Below the pieces are notes generated by a model. It did no database searches. It was not told the DNA's origin and saw only the letters and a list, made by a program, of their open reading frames with translations. This document shows, one piece after another, positions 33,835-39,908 of a DNA stretch of 39,908 nt. Position 1 is the first letter of the stretch, and every line of letters starts with the position of its first letter. The stretch spans positions 1-39,908 of the forward strand of contig NZ_JAJNAL010000044.1 in assembly GCF_022271405.1 (NCBI RefSeq), written 5' to 3'. Origin of the DNA: Rhodopseudomonas infernalis. Lineage in GTDB: Bacteria; Pseudomonadota; Alphaproteobacteria; Rhizobiales; Xanthobacteraceae. The translations under genes and the position numbers were made by a program.

Positions 33835-34266
33835 ATGCGCGTGACCAGCTATTACCCCGTGATCATGACCGACGACGTCGGCGCCACGGCGCGATTCTAT
33901 GCGAAGCATTTCGGCTTCCGAGCGCTGTTCGCCTCCGATTGGTACGTCCACCTGCAGTCCGCCGACGACGCGACCATCAATCTGGCCGTGCTCGACGGCG
34001 CGCATCACACCGTTCCGGAAGCCGGGCGCGGTCGGGTCGCAGGTCTGATCCTGAATTTCGAGGTGGAGGATCCAGAAGCCGAATACGCCCGGCTGCAATC
34101 GGCAGGGCTGCCGATCCTGCTCGCGCTGCGCGACGAGGCGTTCGGTCAGCGTCATTTCATCACGGCGGATCCGAACGGCGTGCTGATCGACATCATCAAG
34201 CCGATCCCGCCGAGCGGGGACTACGTGGCCCAATACGTCGAGGGCGCCGCCGCAACGCAGACATAA
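33835..34266 (+). CDS. VOC (glyoxalase/bleomycin-resistance) family protein
   Basis: 143 residues. Two beta-alpha-beta-beta-beta modules are seen: [24 protein letters not shown] and, in the second half, [15 protein letters not shown] ending [20 protein letters not shown]. The family includes dioxygenases, glyoxalases and drug-binding proteins, so the activity cannot be fixed. ATG 33835 follows GGGAGGGAAGT, a strong site, and the same frame stays open upstream without being coding. Confidence 0.9.
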   Translation: MRVTSYYPVIMTDDVGATARFYAKHFGFRALFASDWYVHLQSADDATINLAVLDGAHHTVPEAGRGRVAGLILNFEVEDPEAEYARLQSAGLPILLALRDEAFGQRHFITADPNGVLIDIIKPIPPSGDYVAQYVEGAAATQT

Positions 34267-34314
34267 GCGTCCGCCCAGTTGTGCGACGGCGCGCGATCGG
34301 TCAGGTTGCGCGCC

Positions 34315-35067
34315 GTGTCCGATCCGCTTCTGCTTCTCATCGCCGCCGTCTTTGCCTTCGCCGGCTTCATCAAGGGTGTCATCGGCCTCGGCCTGCCGAC
34401 GGTCGCGATCGGCCTGCTGGCCGTGGTGATGCCGCCGGCGCACGCCATGGCGATCGTGATCGTCCCGGCGATCGTCACCAACATCTGGCAGACCTTCGCC
34501 GGCTCCTATCTGAGCGACATCCTGCGCCGGCTGTGGCCGCTGATGCTCGGCTCCGTCATCGGCATCCGTCTCGGCTCCGGTCTGATGACCGGCCCCTACG
34601 CGCGCTACGGCACGCTCGTGCTCGGCGGACTGCTGGTGATCCACGGCATCGTCGGCCTCAGCCGGGTGCGCTTCCACGTCGCGCCAGCGCAGGAGAAGTG
34701 GATCGGCGGGCCGGTCGGCCTGATCACCGGCGTGGTGTCGGCGGCGACCGGCGTCCAGGTGATCCCGTCGATGCCGTTCATGCAGGCGATCGGCATGGAG
34801 AAGGACGAGCTGGTTCAGGCGCTCGGCGTGTTCTTCACCACAGCGACCTTGGCGCTGGCCTTCAACCTCACCGACGCCGGCCTGCTGTCGGTCGCCACCG
34901 CCCTGCCCGGCGCGATCGCGATGGTTGCCGCCTTCGCCGGAATGTTCGTCGGCCAGGCGGTACGAACGCAGATGCATCCGGACGCGTTCCGGCGCTGGTT
35001 CCTGATCTCGATCATCGGGCTCGGCTGCTACCTTGCGGCCGAAACGCTGGTGCGGATGTTCGGCTGA
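34315..35067 (+). CDS. TauE/SafE family sulfite/anion permease
   Basis: About 250 residues with seven or eight membrane helices. The family's duplicated motif is visible as FAGFIKGVIGLGLPTVAIGLL in the first half and IGGPVGLITGVVSAATGV in the second. Members move sulfite, sulfoacetate or similar organic anions. GTG 34315 (VSDPLLL) is taken as start because it places the first helix at the N-terminus; a TTG at 34279 is possible. It lies 48 bp behind the VOC gene on the same strand, so the two likely share a transcript under the TetR protein. Confidence 0.85.
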   Translation: MSDPLLLLIAAVFAFAGFIKGVIGLGLPTVAIGLLAVVMPPAHAMAIVIVPAIVTNIWQTFAGSYLSDILRRLWPLMLGSVIGIRLGSGLMTGPYARYGTLVLGGLLVIHGIVGLSRVRFHVAPAQEKWIGGPVGLITGVVSAATGVQVIPSMPFMQAIGMEKDELVQALGVFFTTATLALAFNLTDAGLLSVATALPGAIAMVAAFAGMFVGQAVRTQMHPDAFRRWFLISIIGLGCYLAAETLVRMFG

Positions 35068-35202
35068 GCGTCCGCGTACCAACGCGCGCGCCGCCTGCGT
35101 CCTGACACCGCGGTCAAAAAAACGCTTTGTTAAGCTGATTGAAACCGCCGGAGCGCCTCCTGACCGCGGGGGCTCTGACGAGCAGACGGGATTCGATCAC
35201 GC

Positions 35203-36591
35203 ATGACGACACGAGGCCACAGGCTGACGCGCATCGCCGCAGGCGCACTCCTTGGAGCCGTATTGCTGCCGGCCGCAGCATGGGCGCAGAACCCGTTCGA
35301 CGTGTTCAATCTGTTCGGCGGAACCAACAAGGCGACCGCTTCGACCACGCAGCCCGCGAACATCACCACGCAGGCTCCATCGGGCAGCGGCAGCGCGCCG
35401 GTCTGGAGCGGCGAGGACGGCGCCTCCGGCCATCCGTTGATGACTTCGCAGGCGATCCGGCAATCCGCCGCCAATTTCGACGCCTGCGTCGCCGGCTTCT
35501 GGCCCGAGGCCGCGCGCCGCGGCATCTCGCGCGAGAGCTTCGAGCGCTACACCGCGGGCCTGTCGCCCGATCTGCGGCTGATGGACCTGATGGATTCGCA
35601 GCCGGAATTCACCAAGGCGATCTGGGACTATCTCGACATCCTGGTGAACGACAACCGGATGGCGCGCGGCCGCGAGATCCTGGCGCAGTACAAGCCGCAA
35701 TTCGACGCCGCCGAGCGCGCCTACGGCGTCGACCGCTACATCATCGCGTCGATCTGGGGCATCGAAAGCAACTACTCGACCCAGATGGGCGACCGCTATG
35801 TGGTGAACTCGACCGCGACGCTGGCCTGCGTCGGCCGCCGCCAAGCGTATTTCAAGGACGAATTCCTCACCGCGCTGGAGATCCTGCACCGCGGCGATCT
35901 GCGCCCCGAACAGCTGCGCGGCTCGTGGGCCGGCGCGTTCGGCCCGACGCAATTCATGCCGACCGCGTTCAAGCGCTTCGCCGTCGACGCCGACGGCGAT
36001 GGCCGCCGCGATGTCGTCGACAACCCCGCCGACCTGATCGCCTCGACGGCCAACAACCTCAAGAAGGACGGCTGGCAGAGCGGCCAGACCTGGGGCTACG
36101 AAGTGGTGATGCCGCAGGGCTTCGACTACATGAAGGCCGACCGCAAGCAGATGCTGACGCTGGCACAATGGCAACAGCTCGGCGTCAAGCGCCCGAACGG
36201 CCAGAGCTTCCCGCGCGGCTCCGACAAGGCCTATCTGCTGGCACCGGCAGGCTCGGAAGGCCCCGGCTTCCTGATGTTGAACAACTTCCGCACTATCATG
36301 AAGTACAACCCGGCCGAAGCCTATGCGCTGGCCATTGGCCACTTCGCCGACCGCCTTCGCGGCGGCGCGCCCTTCGTCCAACCCTGGCCCCGCCACGAAC
36401 GCGTCCTGTCCCGCAGCGAACGTCTCGAACTGCAACAACTCCTCGCCCAACGCGGCTACTACCGCGGCACCCCCGACGGCCAATTCGGCAGCATGACAAG
36501 AGAAGCGCTACGCAACTTCCAGGCCTCTATCGGAGCACCGGCGGACGGGTTTGCGACCGGGGATATGCTGGAGAGGCTTAGAGGAAGGTAG
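35203..36591 (+). CDS. Lytic murein transglycosylase, MltB type, with peptidoglycan-binding domain
   Basis: 462 residues. Signal peptide to about residue 28 (LLPAAAWAQ), a low-complexity linker, the SLT domain (about 85-390) with the catalytic Glu in ASIWGIESNYSTQMG, GAFGPTQFMPTAFKRFAVD and KAYLLAPAGSEGPGFLMLNN, and a C-terminal PG_binding_1 domain (about 400-460, LQQLLAQRGYYRGTPDGQFG). It cleaves the glycan strands of peptidoglycan in the periplasm. It is the last gene of GC-rich native sequence before the AT-rich cassette; its stop is 60 bp before the left inverted repeat. Confidence 0.93.
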   Translation: MTTRGHRLTRIAAGALLGAVLLPAAAWAQNPFDVFNLFGGTNKATASTTQPANITTQAPSGSGSAPVWSGEDGASGHPLMTSQAIRQSAANFDACVAGFWPEAARRGISRESFERYTAGLSPDLRLMDLMDSQPEFTKAIWDYLDILVNDNRMARGREILAQYKPQFDAAERAYGVDRYIIASIWGIESNYSTQMGDRYVVNSTATLACVGRRQAYFKDEFLTALEILHRGDLRPEQLRGSWAGAFGPTQFMPTAFKRFAVDADGDGRRDVVDNPADLIASTANNLKKDGWQSGQTWGYEVVMPQGFDYMKADRKQMLTLAQWQQLGVKRPNGQSFPRGSDKAYLLAPAGSEGPGFLMLNNFRTIMKYNPAEAYALAIGHFADRLRGGAPFVQPWPRHERVLSRSERLELQQLLAQRGYYRGTPDGQFGSMTREALRNFQASIGAPADGFATGDMLERLRGR

Positions 36592-36650
36592 GGGTTGCAA
36601 AATCACGCAACCCAAACGAGAGTTTCACTAGATTTAAGGCTCATAAATTG

Positions 36651-36670
36651 ATCATAACTACGAATTATGG
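36651..36670 (+). repeat. Left copy of 20-bp inverted repeat; possible recombinase crossover site
   Basis: ATCATAACTACGAATTATGG. The identical sequence in inverted orientation is at 38902-38921. Within it CATAA and TTATG are mutually inverted arms around the 7-bp asymmetric core CTACGAA. The repeat ends with ATGG, the start of the membrane protein gene. Arms extended to 11 bp on each side (ATTGATCATAA / TTATGGGAAAC) resemble the E. coli dif arms in 7 and 8 positions. Confidence 0.85.
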
Positions 36671-37683
36671 GAAACTTCAGCAGCTACGCTGTTATCGCCG
36701 GGATTGAGCAGATTCTCCTGCTCTATACGATAGCTGTTGCGGGACTACTCGGCATCTTATCATTCCAACTATATCGAATTCTGCAGGCGCAGGATCTGCA
36801 CTTATCAAGGGGAATGTCGAGCAATTTTCCGCGACAAGCACTGATTGTCGTCAAGGGAGCGATCTTTTGGATATTTGGCTACAAAGGAGAAGATCGAGAG
36901 AAGACCAGCTTTAACGAGCTAAATCTAGAATGGGTCGAACGCAACTGGCCATCCATTGTAGTTCGACTAATTCCAATCTATGGCCTGTACATTCTGGCAT
37001 TGGTAGTCTGGACTCGACCCGTCTATCTTGACGATGGGTCCGTTCATATATTTCGATATTCAACCAACTTGAACCAGCTGTTCTTTCTCTTTGTTCTCTA
37101 CGTTTCATCTAACGTCGTGTTTGATCTTCTGTCTCTGCGCTTCACGCTCTCTTGTCTTCTGCAAGCATTAGAGACGAAGAGATATATTGCACTGCTGCTT
37201 AAGAACATATTCGTTGCAATTCTTTTGTTCTTCGGTGCCCAGACCGCCTCCTGCATGTTGTGGATCTATAAAAGGCAAGATCCGAATTTTCCGAAACTAG
37301 AAGGAAATTTCTTGCAGCAGTTTGCCGAAATCACAACTTGGCCGTATGCGTTTGTTACGGGCCCCGGATCGACCGAGATCAATTCGCTCCTATTTCCGGG
37401 GCAGCTGCTTATCACCGGAACCGTATTCATACCAACAACATTACTCATTCTTGCGCTGATTGTTTTTTCTTCATTTTTGAAGGCAACAGAATTCACAAAG
37501 AAATTTCTGCTATCAAGGAAATGGGACTCCCTGTGTCGAATTCTTGTACGAGTTCGATTAGTTGGATTGCTTGAGCCGCCAGAGAAGGTGCGAAGCTTTG
37601 GCTATTGCAATTTAGCGTTTGTTGCGTTTCTCGACCTTTTGATCGTATCGATCGTCAGCGCGGTTGTTAGCCACATGGTGTAG
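36667..37683 (+). CDS. Unknown multi-pass membrane protein
   Basis: 338 residues, no family recognised. I see about six to seven hydrophobic segments, e.g. LLLYTIAVAGLLGILSFQLY (about 18-37), LIPIYGLYILALVVW (about 102-116), LFFLFVLYVSSNVVFDLLSL, IFVAILLFFGAQTASCMLW, LLITGTVFIPTTLLILALIV and AFVAFLDLLIVSIVSAVV at the C-terminus. The region is much more AT-rich than its neighbours (25 G+C in 37081-37140 against 41 in 35941-36000), a sign of transfer. Its start codon lies in the left inverted repeat, with no Shine-Dalgarno sequence. It converges with the methyltransferase gene and their ends overlap by 17 bp. Function cannot be assigned. Confidence 0.8.
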   Translation: MGNFSSYAVIAGIEQILLLYTIAVAGLLGILSFQLYRILQAQDLHLSRGMSSNFPRQALIVVKGAIFWIFGYKGEDREKTSFNELNLEWVERNWPSIVVRLIPIYGLYILALVVWTRPVYLDDGSVHIFRYSTNLNQLFFLFVLYVSSNVVFDLLSLRFTLSCLLQALETKRYIALLLKNIFVAILLFFGAQTASCMLWIYKRQDPNFPKLEGNFLQQFAEITTWPYAFVTGPGSTEINSLLFPGQLLITGTVFIPTTLLILALIVFSSFLKATEFTKKFLLSRKWDSLCRILVRVRLVGLLEPPEKVRSFGYCNLAFVAFLDLLIVSIVSAVVSHMV

Positions 37684-38905
37684 GTCTGACTACAATATGA
37701 ACATTGTAACAAGATCTGCCATGATCTCTGAATGCCAATCGACTGCCTTGTAAATAGAATTCCCAAGTTCTCAGTATTCTGTCAGCATCTCGCCGTGGGA
37801 GATTCGCCAATAAGATCTCTCGCAGAGAGGCCTCATTGCGATAGAGATTGTCCACCCACGCCGACAGGGTTCTAAAATAATTGTCGCTGCCGTGAATATA
37901 GATATCCATCACCTTTAGCGATGAGCGCTCAAAGTTATGGATCACCTCCGATAGTCGCGGAATATAGGCTCCCGGAAATACCTCTCGATCGATCCAACTG
38001 TTCGTAGACCCCGCTTCGGTTTTCACTATGCAGTGGATCAGCGCCAATCCGTTGTCAGCCAAGAGGCTCGATATTTTGGAGAAGTAGCTCTCAAGCCTCC
38101 CTCTGCCGACATGTTCGAGCATGCCAATTGAATAGATTCTGTCATACTTCGCATCGGGTTGAAATCGTTCAAAAGCGCTCGCAACAAAGCTAACCAGATC
38201 CGACGAAGAGCTCCTCTGCGCAAACTTGATCTGCTCATCCGAGATGCTTATCGCCGTGATTTTTGCTTTGGTCCGCCGGGATATCTCTTCGGCAACCTGG
38301 CCCCAACCGCACCCAATATCTAGAATGGTCTGCCCTTCTGCAAGCTGCAGTCGATCTATGACCTTTCTGATCTTGTTCTCCTGAGCGGCCTCAAGAGTCA
38401 TGACTGGAGACTCGAAGAACGCGCAGGTATACTCAAGATTTCGACCTAGGATAAGCCTCATGAATTCGGGCGACGTATTGTAGTGTTCCGCTATGCGGCG
38501 CCTGGCAACAATCGGGAACAGTCGGTATACGAATCCATCCCGCACAGGATTCCTATTGAACAATCGAAACCAAAGATGGAGCGGAGATTTGTTCTGCTTT
38601 ACTAACAGATCGAGAAAATCGAAGAGCCTGCCTGTTTCGCAGCACCAGAAGCCTCGGGTATAGTAGCTTGGAAGTCTGTAGTCTGGCCGCAGTAGAAGGC
38701 GGATTAGGCGCCAGAGTGTGGGCGGCGCTATGGTGCAAATATAGTCGCCTGAACCAACGTTGATGATCTGGTCTTCAAACTGAAGACCAATCATTCCGTC
38801 CTTTATGCTCGTGGCAAAGAGCGCCCGGACTATTCGTTTGGTCAGATGCGAAGGATACTTATACCCGTCCGCAGTCATAATTCGCTGGCAGGACAACTCT
38901 TCCAT
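37667..38905 (-). CDS. Cyclopropane-fatty-acyl-phospholipid synthase family methyltransferase
   Basis: 412 residues (E. coli Cfa has 382). The N-terminal lipid-binding-like part is present; the SAM site is ILDIGCGWGQVAEEI (about residue 193). Residues matching Cfa catalytic positions remain: the Cys in EYTCAFFESPVMTLEAAQ, the Glu in SIGMLEHVG, the His in LIHCIV, and the Tyr in TWEFYLQGSRLAFR. The likely reaction is methylene transfer from SAM to unsaturated phospholipid chains at the inner membrane; other CFA-family products are possible. AT-rich like its partner gene. Start ATG 38905 lies in the right inverted repeat; an internal ATG at 38878 is an alternative. Confidence 0.85.
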   Translation of the reverse strand: MEELSCQRIMTADGYKYPSHLTKRIVRALFATSIKDGMIGLQFEDQIINVGSGDYICTIAPPTLWRLIRLLLRPDYRLPSYYTRGFWCCETGRLFDFLDLLVKQNKSPLHLWFRLFNRNPVRDGFVYRLFPIVARRRIAEHYNTSPEFMRLILGRNLEYTCAFFESPVMTLEAAQENKIRKVIDRLQLAEGQTILDIGCGWGQVAEEISRRTKAKITAISISDEQIKFAQRSSSSDLVSFVASAFERFQPDAKYDRIYSIGMLEHVGRGRLESYFSKISSLLADNGLALIHCIVKTEAGSTNSWIDREVFPGAYIPRLSEVIHNFERSSLKVMDIYIHGSDNYFRTLSAWVDNLYRNEASLREILLANLPRRDADRILRTWEFYLQGSRLAFRDHGRSCYNVHIVVRPTPCG

Positions 38906-38921
38906 AATTCGTAGTTATGAT
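38902..38921 (-). repeat. Right copy of 20-bp inverted repeat; possible recombinase crossover site
   Basis: The minus strand reads ATCATAACTACGAATTATGG, identical to 36651-36670. The match stops at exactly 20 bp on both sides. It contains the ATGG of the methyltransferase gene. On the minus strand TTTCGA lies 18 bp before CATAAC, a weak promoter whose -10 part would be inside the repeat. Confidence 0.85.
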
Positions 38922-39060
38922 TGCTCGCGTCACTCTCTCGAAAGTGGCGAGCCTGACTGGACACAACCGCTAACCCTATTTCGCCTTTCGATTTTTGGAT
39001 GCTGGTTGTTTTCTTCATCCTCCTCCACAAACGCACCGCCCCGGTTGGGCGGAGCACGGA

Positions 39061-39908
39061 ATGCCCCTCACCAAATCGATTGCCACTTTCCTCGACCATT
39101 GTTCAGTCGAGCGGCAGTTATCGGACCATACGTTGCAGGCGTACGGGTATGATCTGGCGGACTTTGCGGCGTGGATCGGGACGCGGCGGCGGAAGGACAA
39201 GGGGTTCTGCGCCGACGCATCGATCGAGACCGACCACCTCCGCGCCTATCTTGAGCACATGACCGAGCGGAAGCTGTCGGCCGCGACGGTGCGGCGTCGG
39301 CTTGCCTGTTTGCGGTCGTTTTTCCGTTATCTGGAAGATCTTGACACCATGCCCAATCCGTTCGATGGCTGGCGGCTGAAGCTGCCGAAGCGGAAGCGGT
39401 TGCCGCGAACGTTGTCGCGGGACGAGACCACGCGGCTTTTGAAATCCACGCGCGCGCCAGGCGCGGCGCGGCATGCGACTCCGAACTCGTCCTCGCTATG
39501 CACCGAGATCAGGCTGATGATCGCGACCGGAATCCGGATCGGCGAATTGTGCAAGATCGCCAGCAGCGACGTCGCCAGCGACGGCGCGGCGATCCGGATC
39601 CACGGCAAGGGCTCGCGCGACCGGATGGTGTATGTGACGGATATCGGGTTACGCACCGAGCTCCGCAAGCTCGCGGCGCAACGCCAACGTCGGCTCGGCG
39701 GCGACGGGCCGTTGTTCCTCAATCGTAACGGCGAGAAGCTTCGGCCGCATTCGTTCCGCGCCAAGCTCCGCGACTTCGCGGGCCAAGCCGGCGTGCGCCG
39801 CCGCGTCACGCCGCATATGCTGCGGCATACCGCGGCGACACTGCTGATCGAGAGCGGCGTCGACATTCGCATCGTGCAGCGTCTACTCGGCCATTCCAGC
39901 ATCGCCAC
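39061..39908 (+). CDS. Tyrosine recombinase (Xer/integrase family), partial
   Basis: At least 282 codons, open to the window edge. The N-terminal SAM-like core-binding domain (about 5-95, DHTLQAYGYDLADFAAWIG) is followed by the catalytic domain with the first Arg in MIATGIRIGELCKI, Lys in IHGKGSRDR, His-x-x-Arg in TPHMLRHTAA and the second His in RLLGHSS. The nucleophilic Tyr should lie just beyond the edge. GGAG is 6 nt upstream of ATG 39061. GC-rich, unlike the neighbouring cassette. It may be a housekeeping Xer protein or a dedicated recombinase for the adjacent inverted repeat. Confidence 0.92.
   Translation, partial: MPLTKSIATFLDHCSVERQLSDHTLQAYGYDLADFAAWIGTRRRKDKGFCADASIETDHLRAYLEHMTERKLSAATVRRRLACLRSFFRYLEDLDTMPNPFDGWRLKLPKRKRLPRTLSRDETTRLLKSTRAPGAARHATPNSSSLCTEIRLMIATGIRIGELCKIASSDVASDGAAIRIHGKGSRDRMVYVTDIGLRTELRKLAAQRQRRLGGDGPLFLNRNGEKLRPHSFRAKLRDFAGQAGVRRRVTPHMLRHTAATLLIESGVDIRIVQRLLGHSSIA

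Noticed and set aside
32269-34266. 665-codon plus-strand frame spanning hisN, tetR and VOC genes
   Set aside because: Only its last 143 codons (from 33835) are a real gene; the rest lies out of frame with hisN and antisense to tetR.
36649-38923. Reading the cassette as a simple transposon with target-site duplication
   Set aside because: Only a 2-bp TG is shared by the flanks and neither gene resembles a transposase, so this is less supported than a Xer-type arrangement, though not excluded.
1-39908. CRISPR array or prophage structural genes
   Set aside because: No regularly spaced short direct repeats and no capsid, tail or terminase genes were seen.

Overview
The window looks like chromosomal DNA of an alphaproteobacterium of the Rhodopseudomonas/Bradyrhizobium group. 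The sequence is GC-rich. It carries typical alphaproteobacterial genes: a CpdR response regulator, an RcdA/DUF1465 protein, a DUF1192 protein, a class I lysyl-tRNA synthetase, and N-formylglutamate amidohydrolase divergent from cpdR. Dispersed palindromic intergenic repeats of the kind common in that group are also present. The genus is inferred from gene content and protein resemblance, not from a search.

Layout. 1-2954: palindromic repeats, a Crp/Fnr regulator and an AsmA-like protein. 3118-6031: a periplasmic membrane-fusion-type protein and a chemoreceptor. 6160-10772 (minus): lysyl-tRNA synthetase, a periplasmic amino-acid-binding-type protein and an ABC exporter half-transporter. 10973-13515: ribosomal protein L31 with terminator, RcdA-like protein, DUF1192 protein and a zeta-crystallin-type quinone oxidoreductase. 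13627-16503: a large 7TM-PAS-GGDEF-EAL protein with a degenerate GGDEF motif. 16504-21058: two inverted copies of a ~130-bp repeat around YqgE/AlgH, an orphan DsbD N-domain protein, a LysR regulator and a pirin, then WrbA. 21345-23623 (minus): an ABC-2 exporter pair. 23786-27635 (minus): a three-gene PaoABC-like molybdenum aldehyde oxidoreductase operon, each gene overlapping the next by ATGA, with a divergent TetR gene and a clear palindromic operator.

28492-30223 is a patchier, partly AT-rich stretch with a HigBA toxin-antitoxin module behind two matching palindromic operators, ending at tRNA-Val(GAC). 30308-35067 returns to core genes: cpdR, N-formylglutamate amidohydrolase, an unannotated minus-strand small RNA candidate, a HisN-type phosphatase, a TetR/VOC divergent pair and a TauE/SafE permease. 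35203-36591 is a lytic transglycosylase.

The most unusual part is 36651-39908. Two AT-rich convergent genes, an unknown membrane protein and a cyclopropane-fatty-acid-synthase-like methyltransferase, are enclosed by a perfect 20-bp inverted repeat. Each repeat copy carries the start codon of the gene it borders, so both genes share the same 17 nt upstream of ATG. The repeat has CATAA/TTATG arms around a 7-bp asymmetric core, like a Xer/dif-type crossover site. A tyrosine recombinase gene starts 140 bp away and runs off the window. This looks like a candidate invertible two-gene switch, or a Xer-mobilised cassette, that would choose which of two membrane or lipid genes sits behind which flanking promoter. 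No experiment or search supports this; it is inferred from the sequence.
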